DNA of 64,000 nucleotides, taken from the NCBI GenBank assembly GCA_013373205.1, contig JABXIG010000026.1:62001-126000 (forward strand), in the 5' to 3' direction. Position 1 is the stretch's first letter. Each line of letters opens with the position of its first letter. This DNA is from Methylocystaceae bacterium. GTDB taxonomy: Bacteria; Pseudomonadota; Alphaproteobacteria; Rhodospirillales; Terasakiellaceae. Position numbers and translations under genes: made by a program. Below the pieces are notes generated by a model. The model was not told the DNA's origin. It worked only from the letters and a program-made list of their open reading frames with translations, and ran no database searches. Of the stretch, positions 8,671 through 18,047 are shown one piece after another.

Positions 8671-9741
8671 TTATTCAAACATTGGATCGTCAAAACGGTA
8701 ACTTAAGCTGCGCTGGCGGAGCTTAAAATCAAACGGGATATCCTGCGCCTGTAGAAGACGGGAAATCTCGTCATGTAAAGGCCCGGCCTTCAACATGGAC
8801 CAATAGGAAAGGTTTAGAGCGTTTTTTTCCTGACCTGTCATTTTATGGCGCACATAACCGGGTAAATTCTTAAGGTCGGTCTCTAGAAAATGGCGGGTTT
8901 CGTCATCAAACTTGTAGAAAGCCAACTCGAAACGTTGACCGTCTTCGTAGACTTCCTGCTTGAGCGTATCTATCAAAGCTGACGCCAGTTGCGCAGTCGG
9001 GCCATAAAGATGGCTTTGGGCATCTTCAAAGATATTTTCACCCGTGCGGGCAAACTGGATTTCCTCTTTTGCGAGGGTGCGCATGCTGGCGACATCCAGG
9101 CTTTCCAGACGCAAATGATAGGGCGTGTGCCCTGTCTTGATGAGTTCAACAAAAATAATATAATCGGCCTTCAGGTGACGCGCGCGTTTGATATTGTTCT
9201 TGCGATCACTATAGCGATAACTGTTGGTGCTGGCGTGGCGACTGGTTTCCGGGTCGAGCAGTTCAAATTTAAAATCGTCACGAAGGATGTGTTCAACGCT
9301 TTCACTTAAACGGCGAAAATCATCCTTTAGGACCGATACTGCATCAAAGTCTTCATCAATGCCGACCACTAAAAGTCGGGGATGCGCGGCCATTTTCATT
9401 AAAGTCGTCAGGGCATTTTGACTGTCTTTGAGGTTGGTCTCATCAACAACGGCGTCAATTGTGACTTCATACAGTCCATCTTTGAGGCGGGCTTCTTTAA
9501 GAATTTGATAGCTTTTCACAAAGCCGCGGGTGTGTTTTAAAATCTGTTGGCGCACCACCTGAAAGTTTTCCACCAGGCTGTTGGCTTCAACATCGCTGCC
9601 CAGTTGCATTTCGACAGCTTGGCGCAAGGCTGCATTCAAGGCCTGACGCTGGGTTGCCCCTTGCGCTGTAACTTCAAGTGCATGGGCGGTGGTGAAAAGG
9701 CTAAAACTCGTAAACAAAGCCAGAAGCAAACGCGCAATCAT
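8671..9741 (-). CDS. FlgT N-terminal-like periplasmic protein
   Basis: The ATG at 9741 opens a good signal peptide (MIARLLLALFTSFSLFTTAHA) and is chosen over the GTG at 9777. The mature N-terminus (LEVTAQGATQRQALNAALRQAVEMQLG, then YEVTIDAVVDETNL) matches the N-terminal domain of flagellar assembly protein T, a periplasmic H/T-ring component in Vibrio. A second domain follows (PRLLVVGIDEDFDAVSVLKDDF, ADYIIFVELIKTG), like the FlgT middle or TolB-N-like fold. The rest has no clear match. Here it lies with other exported proteins rather than with flagellar genes, so a flagellar role is not established. It is probably the first gene of an operon with the gene at 7635. Confidence 0.6.
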   Translation of the reverse strand: MIARLLLALFTSFSLFTTAHALEVTAQGATQRQALNAALRQAVEMQLGSDVEANSLVENFQVVRQQILKHTRGFVKSYQILKEARLKDGLYEVTIDAVVDETNLKDSQNALTTLMKMAAHPRLLVVGIDEDFDAVSVLKDDFRRLSESVEHILRDDFKFELLDPETSRHASTNSYRYSDRKNNIKRARHLKADYIIFVELIKTGHTPYHLRLESLDVASMRTLAKEEIQFARTGENIFEDAQSHLYGPTAQLASALIDTLKQEVYEDGQRFELAFYKFDDETRHFLETDLKNLPGYVRHKMTGQEKNALNLSYWSMLKAGPLHDEISRLLQAQDIPFDFKLRQRSLSYRFDDPMFE

Positions 9742-9893
9742 GAGAAACCTATCTGTATCATCCTGTAAAGGTTGCACCTTCTATGAACGGCTTAGGGCCT
9801 TTTTTCAAAAAAAGGACGTTACCATTTCTGTTTACACGTTAAAAGGGATGATTGATGCGCGCTAGTTGTTTTTAAAATTATTTTTACACGATA

Positions 9894-9934
9894 AACAAAA
9901 AAGGCCGCAAAGGCATGATGCCTGCGGCCTTTTC
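9894..9934 (-). terminator. Terminator after the cytochrome c gene
   Basis: AAGGCCGCA pairs with TGCGGCCTT, and an inner AGGCA/TGCCT stem closes on a TGA loop. On the minus strand the stem is followed by a T run (CCTTTTTTTG), as expected for the end of the cytochrome gene transcript. T residues on the other side make it possibly bidirectional. Confidence 0.8.
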
Positions 9935-9954
9935 GTCTATAGACGGGTGTGCAC

Positions 9955-10353
9955 TTACATGTTTTGCTTTAGGTAAGCAATAACGTCAGCACGGTCATCT
10001 TCTTTTTTCAGTTTGAAAGTCATTTTGGATTTAACTTTCTCACCAGCTTGTGCGGACAGATATTTGGACGGGTCTACCAGATATTCCATCAGGGCAGCTT
10101 CGTCCCAAGTCAGTTTGTCAGCGGCTTTCAAATAGCCTTTAGAGTATTTGTACCCTTCTGCTGAGCCACCTGAACGACCATATGCACCGAAGAGGTTTGG
10201 GCCAACTTTGTGTTTGCCACCTTGTTCAATCGTGTGACAAGACTTACATTTTTTGAAAACTTTTTCACCTTTGGCAGCATCACCTTCGGCGAGCGCAGAA
10301 CCGCTAGCGAAAGCAACCATGCCAGCGACGGCCAAAGCCAGAACCTTACGCAT
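9955..10353 (-). CDS. Class I c-type cytochrome (cytochrome c2-like)
   Basis: The start at 10353 is set by a strong site (TTAGGAG, eight bases upstream) and opens the signal peptide [22 protein letters not shown]; the longer track ORF is rejected. The mature protein of ~110 residues has one haem-binding CKSCH motif near its N-terminus, the conserved [10 protein letters not shown] loop, and a methionine in [10 protein letters not shown] as the likely sixth haem ligand. It is a small soluble periplasmic electron carrier of the cytochrome c2/mitochondrial type. The gene appears monocistronic, with its own terminator, and diverges from the DUF2336 gene across a 287-base region that should hold both promoters. 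Confidence 0.9.
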   Translation of the reverse strand: MRKVLALAVAGMVAFASGSALAEGDAAKGEKVFKKCKSCHTIEQGGKHKVGPNLFGAYGRSGGSAEGYKYSKGYLKAADKLTWDEAALMEYLVDPSKYLSAQAGEKVKSKMTFKLKKEDDRADVIAYLKQNM

Positions 10354-10640
10354 ACTTATTTCTCCTAAGCTTAGAAACTGTGAATCGATCAACGGTATTA
10401 TTATCACGCCAATCGGGTTTGGCAATAGTTTATCACCATAAAGTATGTGGTGATATACTATATGATGTTTTTCTTATGCGCCTCCTTTTCAATCATTTAA
10501 TGTCGGTTATAAACGCGATTGTTGCACTTTTCTTTCGATATGGAGGTAGCAGAGCCTGTTTTTCTGAATAAAAATAGGATATAAGTTTACATTGAATGAA
10601 AAGATATTTTCGCACGACCTAGGGGAAGGAAGTGAAGAAT

Positions 10641-11786
10641 ATGGTAAAACCACAGGAACTGACACAGGAAGATGTGTCAAAACTGTTATCGAATCCTTCC
10701 GGCGAGGTGCGTGCAGAAACTGCTGCAAAAATTGCCAAGGGATTTGAAGAAGGCGGCCTGTCGGAAACAGAACGTGCCTTGGCTGAAGAAATTTTTCGCC
10801 TGATGGTGAAAGATGCAGAAGTGCGTGTACGCGAAGCCCTTTCCGAAAATCTGAAAGATAATCCATCCTTACCCAATGATGTGGCCTTGTCTCTGGCAGC
10901 TGATGTGGAAAGTGTTTCCTTGCCTGTCTTGCAGTTTTCAGAAGTCTTAAGCGAAGATGATCTTTTGGTGCTGATCAAGACGCAAGGTGCGGCGAAACAG
11001 GCTGCCATTGCGACACGCAAGCATGTGTCTGAAAATTTGTCGGAAGCTTTGGTGGAAAATGGCAATGAATTTGTCGTTGCCAATCTGGTCTCCAATGAAG
11101 GGGCAGATATTTCAGAAAAGACCTTTAACAAAGTCGTGGATGATTTTGGAAATTCTGAGCTAGTTCAGGATAAAATGGTCGAGCGCACCCATCTGCCATT
11201 GACGATTTCAGAACGGCTGGTCAGCGTGGTGTCGGAAAAATACCGTGAACGACTGGTGGCGAAACATGAATTGTCGCCAAATGTTGCCACAGACCTAATT
11301 CTGCAAAGCCGGGAAAAAGCAACACTTGGTCTGTCAGAAGGTCATAGTGACGAAGACCTTGAAGTTCTTGTTCATTCCATGAATGTAAATGGTCGTTTGA
11401 CCGTATCGATCATTTTGCGTTCACTTTGCATCGGTGATGTACCCTTCTTTGAAGCCGCATTGGTGGAGATGGCGACGATCCCGGCGCAGAATGCACGTAT
11501 TTTGCTGCGTGATGGGGGTATGAAAGGGGTCGAAGGGGTTTATCGTGCGACCTCTTTGCCGGAGTCCGTTTTCCCCTTGATCAAGGTAGCTCTGGATGTC
11601 GCCCATGAAAATCAATATGACGGTGAAGAAAATGACCGCGAACGTTACATGCGCCGAATGATTGAACGGATCATGACCCAATATGAAGAACTGGGTGTGG
11701 ATATCGATTCAGATGATCTGGATTATTTGATGGGTAAGGTAAATGAATTGCCCGGCGCACTTGTGCTGGATAAAGCCGGGCAATAA
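10641..11786 (+). CDS. DUF2336 domain protein
   Basis: This helical HEAT-like protein has 381 residues from ATG 10641; the GTG at 10632 is too close to the GGAAGGA site to be used. Repeated units such as SNPSGEVRAETAAKIAK, AEVRVREALSENLKDNPSLPNDVA and AIATRKHVSENLSEALVENGNEFVVANLVSNEG are characteristic of DUF2336, a family mostly found in alphaproteobacteria and of unknown function. It has no signal peptide or membrane span. The following gene is convergent, with only four bases between the stops. The domain call is confident; the cellular role is unknown. Confidence 0.8.
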   Translation: MVKPQELTQEDVSKLLSNPSGEVRAETAAKIAKGFEEGGLSETERALAEEIFRLMVKDAEVRVREALSENLKDNPSLPNDVALSLAADVESVSLPVLQFSEVLSEDDLLVLIKTQGAAKQAAIATRKHVSENLSEALVENGNEFVVANLVSNEGADISEKTFNKVVDDFGNSELVQDKMVERTHLPLTISERLVSVVSEKYRERLVAKHELSPNVATDLILQSREKATLGLSEGHSDEDLEVLVHSMNVNGRLTVSIILRSLCIGDVPFFEAALVEMATIPAQNARILLRDGGMKGVEGVYRATSLPESVFPLIKVALDVAHENQYDGEENDRERYMRRMIERIMTQYEELGVDIDSDDLDYLMGKVNELPGALVLDKAGQ

Positions 11787-11790
11787 TCCA

Positions 11791-12972
11791 TTATTTCGTA
11801 AAGCTGCTGTTGTAGTCAGCAAACGGGTCAACCCGTCCCAGTTCTGCCCATGTTTTGCGGGTTTCCACAAAAGTGGACAGATCTTCCCATGTTTGGCGGA
11901 AATTGCTGTCACGTCGGGCTTCTTCGGACAGGACGGTTTTCCATTCTTCTCGTAGTCTGTTTACAATAAAGCTGGGTAGACGGCGCAGGGAAACCTGCTG
12001 TTTTGTAATATCGCTTAAGCCCTGAAACTGTATTTCGGCAGCTTTGGCATGGGCCATGGTCGTTTGCTGCACGCAAGTGGTTTTTAACAGGGTTTGGCGT
12101 TCCTGATCCAGTCGCTTCCAGGCACGTGAATTAATCAGGAGTAAAAGCGGCTGTCCCTGATTTTGCCAACCGGGGAAATAATAGTTTTTAGCAAATTTTG
12201 AGAAGCCTGCCTTGGCATCAATTGCCGGTGTGGAAAAGACCGCCCCGTCCAGTTCGTCCTGATCAAAGGCCGCCATGATTTCTTCGGCAGACAGTTTTTT
12301 GACATCGGCTCCAACCTTGGCCCAGACCTTGGCGCCTAGTCCATTAATGCGGATGCGTAAATTCTTTAAATCTTCTGTTCCGTTTAATTCTTTAATAAAC
12401 CAGCCGCTGGCTTCGGGGGCAAGATAACCGCAGACGAGCGCATGAATATTATGATTGGCAAAAATATCCTGTAGACGTTTTTCCCCATTCCCGCTGTGTA
12501 GCCAGTCGAGCGTGTCCTGGGCCTTGGGACCAAAGGGGATGGCCGAATAGACCCATAAGGCCGGTTCTTGATGAACGCCAATTTCAGCCGTTGAAAACAA
12601 TGCATCAATCCGGCCCGAGGCGATGGCTGCAAACATATTTTCTGCCGCAATGACTTCTTTTGCCGCCAAGACAGGTAGGATCATTTTATCGCCGGAAACG
12701 GTGGCGAGCTGTTTGGCATAGGCACTGGCTTGTCGGGCCACATTAGGGCGGTCGGATGGAAAAGGTGGGGCTGAACGCCAATGGATGGCATCGCCTTGCT
12801 GCAAAGCGGCCAAGACCGGGGCGGCTTCTTCATTGATACCTTTTTTCAGATCCCGTTCACTTAAGACAGATTTTGATGCGGCATGAGTTTTCAGTTCAGG
12901 CGTAAGAATAGTTACGCCCAAAACAACACCGATTACCAGGCCGATAATGACGCCGATCACTGCATTGCGCAT
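11791..12972 (-). CDS. TRAP-type substrate-binding protein (DctP family), orphan
   Basis: The start at 12972 has an AAGGA site and gives an N-terminal hydrophobic segment (MRNAVIGVIIGLVIGVVLGV) without an obvious cleavage site, so the protein may be anchored in the inner membrane. The body matches DctP-type binding proteins: AMFAAIASGRIDALFS, the key arginine region LKNLRIRINGLGAKVWAKVGAD, and FSKFAKNYYFPGWQNQGQPLLLLINSRAWKRL. These bind carboxylate-containing solutes in the periplasm and deliver them to a DctQM permease. No permease gene is adjacent, so either the partner is encoded elsewhere or the protein serves as a sensor. Neighbours are unrelated. Confidence 0.75.
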   Translation of the reverse strand: MRNAVIGVIIGLVIGVVLGVTILTPELKTHAASKSVLSERDLKKGINEEAAPVLAALQQGDAIHWRSAPPFPSDRPNVARQASAYAKQLATVSGDKMILPVLAAKEVIAAENMFAAIASGRIDALFSTAEIGVHQEPALWVYSAIPFGPKAQDTLDWLHSGNGEKRLQDIFANHNIHALVCGYLAPEASGWFIKELNGTEDLKNLRIRINGLGAKVWAKVGADVKKLSAEEIMAAFDQDELDGAVFSTPAIDAKAGFSKFAKNYYFPGWQNQGQPLLLLINSRAWKRLDQERQTLLKTTCVQQTTMAHAKAAEIQFQGLSDITKQQVSLRRLPSFIVNRLREEWKTVLSEEARRDSNFRQTWEDLSTFVETRKTWAELGRVDPFADYNSSFTK

Positions 12973-13167
12973 CTTTGCTTCCTTAGATCTATAAACGGAG
13001 GAAGAAAGTAACTGAAAGAAACGTTCACGGCAAGAGCCTGGCATTTGATATAAAATTTGTTTAATGGTGAAATGACGCTTAATAGTTAACTATCTTACAG
13101 ACATCTATATCGGATCGGTTTATGTGTGAACGTGTCATCGTGCCATCGTTTCATAAAGGACAGAACC

Positions 13168-14955
13168 GTGCCTCCCAGTTCCAAAGCCATTGATCGCCCC
13201 AAAAGCAAGAACCTGCATGTGCTGGTGCGTCTGTTTTCTTTTTTAAAGCCTTATCGCACCCGTGTTATTCTGGCCTTTATCGCTTTAACGATCACGGTTC
13301 TGGCAACATTGGGACTGGGGCAGGGGCTAAAACAGTTAATTGATGCGGGCTTTAGTACACAAAACCCCGCTGCCTTGGATCAGGCCTTGTTGATTTTGCT
13401 GGGCGTTGCCGTTGTCATGGCGGCAGGCACTTTTGTTCGGTTCTACATGGTGTCCTGGATTGGGGAACGTGCGGTTGCAGATATTCGAACAGCAGTGTTT
13501 GACCGGATTTTATCGCTCCATACCAGTTTTTTCGAAATTACTAAGACGGGGGAAATCCTCTCGCGTTTGACGACTGACACGACTTTGTTGCAATCCGTCA
13601 TTGGCTCAAGTGCGTCTATGGCCTTGCGTAATACAATGAATTTAATCGGCGGCATTATCATGCTGTTTATTACCAATGTGAAGTTGACGGGTTTGGTTTT
13701 ACTTGTCGTTCCGTTGGTGGTGGTGCCGATTATTGTGTATGGCAGGCGGGTGCGTAAATTATCCAAGGAAAGTCAGGATAAAATCGCTGATGTGGGCGCC
13801 TTTGCCGAAGAAACCATTAATGCGGTCACGACTGTTCAAGCATTTACACATGAACGCCAAGATGAACAAAGGTTTTTAGGCGAGGTTACAGGCGCGTTTA
13901 ATGCTGCGGTTCGTCGTATTCAGGCGCGAAGTGTCTTAACAGCCACGGTGATCTTGCTGGTCTTTGCCGCTATTGGCGGGGTCTTGTGGGTAGGCGGACG
14001 TGATGTGATGGCCGGAACCATTACCGGCGGTGAACTCGCGGCCTTTTTATTTTACGCCACGATGGTTGCCTTTAATGTTGGTGTCATCTCAGAAGTTATG
14101 GGGGAATTGCAACGCGCAGCTGGCGCAACGGAACGTTTGATTGAATTGCTCGATACCGAAAGTGAGATTAAAGCGCCAGATAATCCGCTGGTTCTACCTG
14201 CCGATCATAAAGGGAAGGTTCGGTTTGAAGGCGTAAGCTTCAGGTATCCCTCCCGCCCGGATCAGTTGGCTTTAGAAGAAATTGATCTTGATATCAAGCC
14301 GGGTGAAACGGTGGCGCTTGTAGGGCCAAGCGGGGCAGGGAAATCGACAATGATCCAATTGTTGTTGCGTTTTTACGATGTGGAAAAAGGTACGATTTCT
14401 ATTGATGGCGTCGATATTTCCAAGGCTGATCCGGTGGAGGTGCGAAAACGCATGGCCTTGGTGCCGCAGGATCCGATGATTTTTTCTGCCAATGCCTGGG
14501 AAAATATCCGTTATAGCCGCCCGGATGCCACAGATGAAGATGTGCGCGCCGCTGCGGACGCCGCCCAAGCCAGCGAATTTCTGGATCGTTTACCCGATGG
14601 GTTTGACACATTCTTGGGTGAAAAAGGCACGCGTCTTTCTGGTGGGCAGCGTCAACGTTTATCGATTGCGCGCGCCTTGTTGCGTGATCCGTCCATTTTA
14701 TTGTTGGATGAGGCCACAAGTGCACTTGATTCAGAAAATGAACGCATTGTTCAGGCAGCACTGGATCGTTTAATGGTGGGGCGTACGACCCTGATTATTG
14801 CGCACCGTCTGGCAACGGTTGTGAATGCAGACCGGATTTGTGTGATTGCAGATGGTAAAATCGAAGCCATTGGCACACACGCCAGCCTGATAAAAGAAAA
14901 TGCCCTATACGGGCGACTTGCGAAGTTGCAGTTTTCAACGGATGTGACACAATAG
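13168..14955 (+). CDS. ABC exporter, fused permease and ATPase (MsbA/ABCB type)
   Basis: I prefer the GTG at 13168 (AAAGGA eight bases upstream) over the GTG at 13126. The ~595-residue protein has an N-terminal six-helix membrane domain (about residues 25-310), with the ABCB-type TGEILSRLTTDTTLLQ and AEETINAVTTVQAFTHE coupling regions. The C-terminal ATPase domain contains GPSGAGKSTMIQ (Walker A), LSGGQRQRLSIARALL (signature) and ILLLDEATSALDSEN (Walker B). It works as a homodimer exporting lipids, peptides or drugs; the substrate cannot be told from sequence. The following DUF2927 gene is 29 bases downstream on the same strand and could be co-transcribed. Confidence 0.9.
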   Translation: MPPSSKAIDRPKSKNLHVLVRLFSFLKPYRTRVILAFIALTITVLATLGLGQGLKQLIDAGFSTQNPAALDQALLILLGVAVVMAAGTFVRFYMVSWIGERAVADIRTAVFDRILSLHTSFFEITKTGEILSRLTTDTTLLQSVIGSSASMALRNTMNLIGGIIMLFITNVKLTGLVLLVVPLVVVPIIVYGRRVRKLSKESQDKIADVGAFAEETINAVTTVQAFTHERQDEQRFLGEVTGAFNAAVRRIQARSVLTATVILLVFAAIGGVLWVGGRDVMAGTITGGELAAFLFYATMVAFNVGVISEVMGELQRAAGATERLIELLDTESEIKAPDNPLVLPADHKGKVRFEGVSFRYPSRPDQLALEEIDLDIKPGETVALVGPSGAGKSTMIQLLLRFYDVEKGTISIDGVDISKADPVEVRKRMALVPQDPMIFSANAWENIRYSRPDATDEDVRAAADAAQASEFLDRLPDGFDTFLGEKGTRLSGGQRQRLSIARALLRDPSILLLDEATSALDSENERIVQAALDRLMVGRTTLIIAHRLATVVNADRICVIADGKIEAIGTHASLIKENALYGRLAKLQFSTDVTQ

Positions 14956-14984
14956 CTGTCTGTTTTGATAAATGAGGGTTTGGT

Positions 14985-15692
14985 ATGAGGTGGTTGTTTG
15001 TTCTGTTTTGTCTGCTGTGGACCACGACTGCACAGGCACAAAAAGAAACGGTCAATATAGAGACTTTGATCAAACAATTTAACTCGGTCGTTTTTATTCA
15101 CGAACATGGCAAAACAGGCCGTGAACCTAAACCTCTTGTCAAATGGCAGGGGCCAATCGTTTTTGCTGTAAGCAATTCAGGCAGTAAGGAAAATTTACGT
15201 CATCTGGCAGGCGTGTTGACCAAAATTCATAAATTGACCAAGCTGGATATCCGTCAGGTCAAAAAAGGGGGGCAAGTTAATTTGCATATTAACTTCCTTC
15301 CTCAGGTGGAACTTGAAAAACGGTTGAAACCGGGCATTAACTGCCAAGGCACGCTGAAAGGCAGTGCCAAGACCCATGCAATTACCTTTGGACGCGCCCT
15401 TATTCCATCTGATCGACCTGACAAGACCTTGCATTGTATTGTTGAAGAAACAGTGCAGCTGTTTGGCTTGACCAATGACAGTACCATCATGGAAAATTCC
15501 ATCTTTAATGAAAATTCAAAACGCACCAGCCTGTCGGTATCGGATCAAATTCTCTTGAAAGCCCTCTATGATCCACGCCTGCGTCCGGGTATGAAAATGA
15601 AAGAAGCCCAGCCGGTTTTACGCACCGTCATGGAAGATATTTTCAAAAAGATCGCGCGTAATCAGGAAAAAAGACGTCAGAAAGACCAATGA
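14985..15692 (+). CDS. DUF2927 exported protein
   Basis: A signal peptide (MRWLFVLFCLLWTTTAQAQ) precedes a ~200-residue domain with the DUF2927 signature CIVEETVQLFGLTNDS, SIFNENS and the LLKALYDPRLRPGM motif near the C-terminus. The glutamate of the IVEE motif resembles zincin-like peptidases, but the full HExxH motif is missing, so activity is uncertain. The stop overlaps the start of the glycerate kinase gene by four bases (ATGA), so the two are translationally coupled even though no functional link is known. Confidence 0.75.
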   Translation: MRWLFVLFCLLWTTTAQAQKETVNIETLIKQFNSVVFIHEHGKTGREPKPLVKWQGPIVFAVSNSGSKENLRHLAGVLTKIHKLTKLDIRQVKKGGQVNLHINFLPQVELEKRLKPGINCQGTLKGSAKTHAITFGRALIPSDRPDKTLHCIVEETVQLFGLTNDSTIMENSIFNENSKRTSLSVSDQILLKALYDPRLRPGMKMKEAQPVLRTVMEDIFKKIARNQEKRRQKDQ

Positions 15693-16930
15693 GAAAATTT
15701 TTAAACGACCTGTTCGACGAAGCTATTCGTGTGGCCGATGCCCATGAGGTTTTAGATCAGTTTTTACCTGAAGATCGCAGCCAAAAAGTTACGGTGATCG
15801 GCGCTGGTAAAGGGGCGGCCAAAATGGCGCAGGCCGTTGAAGGGCTGTGGCAAGGCCCGGTCAGTGGGCTGGTGATTACCCGTTATGGTCATAACATGCC
15901 CACCGAAAAGATCGAAGTGGTTGAAGCCGCCCATCCTGTGCCGGACCAAGCCGGGCAAGAGGCCGCAGCCCGTATGATGAAAATGGTTACAGGTTTAGGT
16001 GAAGATGATTTGGTCATCGCCTTAATTTCAGGCGGGGGCTCTGCCCTTTTAAGTTTACCGGTTACGGGCGTCAGTTTGAAAGAAAAGCAAGCTGTCAACA
16101 AAGCCCTGTTGCATAGTGGTGCGACGATTGAAGAGATCAACTGCGTACGTAAACATTTAAGTGCGATCAAAGGTGGACGTCTGGCCAAGGCCTGTTATCC
16201 GGCCCGGGTTTTGACATTGGCGATTTCTGATGTACCGGGGGATGATCCCAGCGTGATTGCATCTGGTCCGACTGTTGCGGATGGCACGACAGTCCAGCAG
16301 GCCTTGGATATTCTGAAACGCTATAAAATTGAGGGCTATGACGATAAACTTTCTGAGAGCGTCAAGCCTGATGACCCATGTTGGCAGGCGATGGAGTATC
16401 AATTGATCGCTACGCCGCAAATTTCTTTACAGGCTGCATCTGATCTTTGTGCAAAAGAAAAAATTCAGACGATGATTCTAAGTGATCGCATCGAAGGTGA
16501 AGCGCGCGAAGTGGCCAAGGTGATGGCAGGTATGGTGCGTCAAATTCAGGATCATGGGCAACCGATCAATCCCCCTTGCGTTTTGTTAAGTGGCGGGGAA
16601 GTGACCGTGACGATCAAGAACCCGGATGGGCGCGGTGGTCCGAATGCTGAATTTATTCTGAGTTTAATGGATCAACTGCGCGATGTGAGCAATGTTTACG
16701 CGCTGGCAGCGGACACGGACGGGATTGATGGATCTGTTGATAATGCCGGGGCGTGGTTTGATCCAACCTCCATTGATCGCATGGAAAAGGCTGGATTGAA
16801 CTTGCACCATCACCTTGATGAAAATCTGTCTTACGATTTTTTTGAGGCAATGGGTGATTTGTTTAAACCGGGACCGACCTTGACAAATGTGAACGATTTT
16901 CGTGCCATTTACGTAGGTGCAAAAAAATAA
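15689..16930 (+). CDS. Glycerate 2-kinase (MOFRL/DUF4147 family)
   Basis: The 413-residue length and the motifs GAGKGAAKMAQAVE, VIALISGGGSALLSLP, NCVRKHLSAIKGGRLAK, LAISDVPGDDPSVIASGPT, LLSGGEVTV and the C-terminal DTDGIDGSVDNAGAW are those of the type-2 glycerate kinase family, long annotated as hydroxypyruvate reductase TtuD. It phosphorylates D-glycerate to 2-phosphoglycerate in the cytoplasm, feeding glyoxylate- or serine-derived carbon into glycolysis. It starts inside the end of the DUF2927 gene. No other glyoxylate or tartrate genes are nearby. Confidence 0.88.
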   Translation: MRKFLNDLFDEAIRVADAHEVLDQFLPEDRSQKVTVIGAGKGAAKMAQAVEGLWQGPVSGLVITRYGHNMPTEKIEVVEAAHPVPDQAGQEAAARMMKMVTGLGEDDLVIALISGGGSALLSLPVTGVSLKEKQAVNKALLHSGATIEEINCVRKHLSAIKGGRLAKACYPARVLTLAISDVPGDDPSVIASGPTVADGTTVQQALDILKRYKIEGYDDKLSESVKPDDPCWQAMEYQLIATPQISLQAASDLCAKEKIQTMILSDRIEGEAREVAKVMAGMVRQIQDHGQPINPPCVLLSGGEVTVTIKNPDGRGGPNAEFILSLMDQLRDVSNVYALAADTDGIDGSVDNAGAWFDPTSIDRMEKAGLNLHHHLDENLSYDFFEAMGDLFKPGPTLTNVNDFRAIYVGAKK

Positions 16931-16985
16931 ATTGTAGAGCGGCAATTCGATAAGATTCTGAAATATCGCACATATTAGAATCCTT

Positions 16986-17016
16986 GTTCCCGAACGGGGG
17001 AACTAGGCAATTTTTT
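16986..17016 (+). terminator. Possible terminator after glycerate kinase
   Basis: GTTCCC and GGGAAC form a six-pair stem, followed seven bases later by a TTTTTT run. The spacing between stem and T run is longer than ideal, so this is a weak call. The remainder of 16931-17140 contains only AT-rich sequence before the small gene at 17141. Confidence 0.35.
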
Positions 17017-17140
17017 CCTCTTGGCAGTTTTTGTAACTACATATAAAGTTAAAAATACAAAAAGGATGATCAGAAAGATCATTTGAAAACTTCTGAGGGA
17101 AAAACTCACCACATTGACAGAAAGTCAAAGGAGTTATTCT

Positions 17141-17287
17141 ATGTTGAGCGATAAGACAATTCGCACGGATTTAGGCCAAAATCCGGGCATGATCATCGGT
17201 AAAGACGAAATGACTAAATTTCTGGATTTCGTTGAAACACTGGCAAAAAAAGCAACCAAAACACAAAAGCCGATTAAGATGTCCTAG
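17141..17287 (+). CDS. Small 48-residue protein, unknown
   Basis: This short gene is below the ORF-track cutoff. ATG 17141 has an excellent ribosome site (AAAGGAG, seven bases upstream). The product begins MLSDKTIRTDLGQNPGMIIGKDEM, continues with an amphipathic helix (TKFLDFVETLAKKATK) and ends in a basic tail. There is no signal peptide, cysteine or membrane span. The strong site and a codon pattern like that of its neighbours argue for a real gene. It lies 88 bases before modB on the same strand. No family is recognised. Confidence 0.55.
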   Translation: MLSDKTIRTDLGQNPGMIIGKDEMTKFLDFVETLAKKATKTQKPIKMS

Positions 17288-17288
17288 T

Positions 17289-17336
17289 GCACCTTATAAA
17301 CGGATGCAGCGAAAACCGTTGCATCCGTCAGGGTGC
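17289..17336 (+). other. Stem-loop in the modB leader
   Basis: ACGGATGCAGCG pairs with CGTTGCATCCGT (12 pairs with one G-U) around an AAAAC loop, and an outer GCACC/GGTGC pairing encloses it. No T run follows, so it is not a simple terminator. It lies between the stop of the 48-residue gene and the modB start and could protect or regulate the modBC-mobA message. It does not show the full architecture I would expect for a molybdenum-cofactor riboswitch. Confidence 0.4.
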
Positions 17337-17375
17337 GTTGCTTAAATGCATTTCTCTATTGTTTTGGAAAGATGC

Positions 17376-18047
17376 ATGATTGAGCCTATTGTCCTCACCT
17401 TGAAACTTGCCAGCCTCACGACCGTGATCCTCTTGATTATCGGTACGCCATTGGCTTGGTGGCTGGCACGAAGTCAATGCATCTTTAAAGAAGCTGTCGG
17501 GGCAGTTGTTGCGCTGCCACTTGTTCTTCCACCTACCGTTTTAGGTTTTTACCTGTTGATTGCCTTGGGCCCGCAAAGTCCCCTTGGACAATTATCCCAC
17601 ACCCTGTTTGGTCAGGCGCTTCCCTTTAGTTTTGCAGGGTTGGTTATCGGCTCGGTGATTTATTCGATGCCCTTTGTCGTGCAGCCCGTGCGCAATGCCT
17701 TTGAAGCCATCGGGGATAAACCGTTGGAAGCCGCAGCCACCTTGCGTGCCAGTCCGATCGATTGTTTTTTTAATGTCGCTATACCGCTTGCCCGACCCGG
17801 TTTGATCACAGGGGCTGTTTTGGGCTTTGCGCATACGGTGGGGGAATTTGGCGTGATATTGATGATCGGTGGGAATATCCCCGGCGAAACCAAGGTGCTG
17901 TCTATTGCCATTTATGACCATGTGGAAAATCTGGAATGGACACAGGCGCATATACTATCAGCAGGCATGCTGGTGTTTAGCTTCATCGTTATCTTAAGTA
18001 TGATGGTGCTGGATAAACGCCTGCGTCGGGGGCGAAAGGTGTCATGA
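17376..18047 (+). CDS. modB: Molybdate ABC transporter permease
   Basis: The second ATG (17376, [16 protein letters not shown]) gives the usual ModB N-terminus and length (~223 residues); the track start is ten codons earlier. Five to six membrane helices are visible. The coupling loop [29 protein letters not shown] and the [23 protein letters not shown] segment are diagnostic of ModB. It forms the inner-membrane channel for molybdate (or tungstate) with ModC. The stop overlaps the modC start by four bases. The expected upstream binding-protein gene modA is absent from the window, which is unusual for this operon. Confidence 0.9.
   Translation: MIEPIVLTLKLASLTTVILLIIGTPLAWWLARSQCIFKEAVGAVVALPLVLPPTVLGFYLLIALGPQSPLGQLSHTLFGQALPFSFAGLVIGSVIYSMPFVVQPVRNAFEAIGDKPLEAAATLRASPIDCFFNVAIPLARPGLITGAVLGFAHTVGEFGVILMIGGNIPGETKVLSIAIYDHVENLEWTQAHILSAGMLVFSFIVILSMMVLDKRLRRGRKVS

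Noticed and set aside
17289-17336. Molybdenum-cofactor riboswitch
   Set aside because: Only a long hairpin with a short outer stem is visible; the multi-stem core expected for that riboswitch cannot be recognised by eye.
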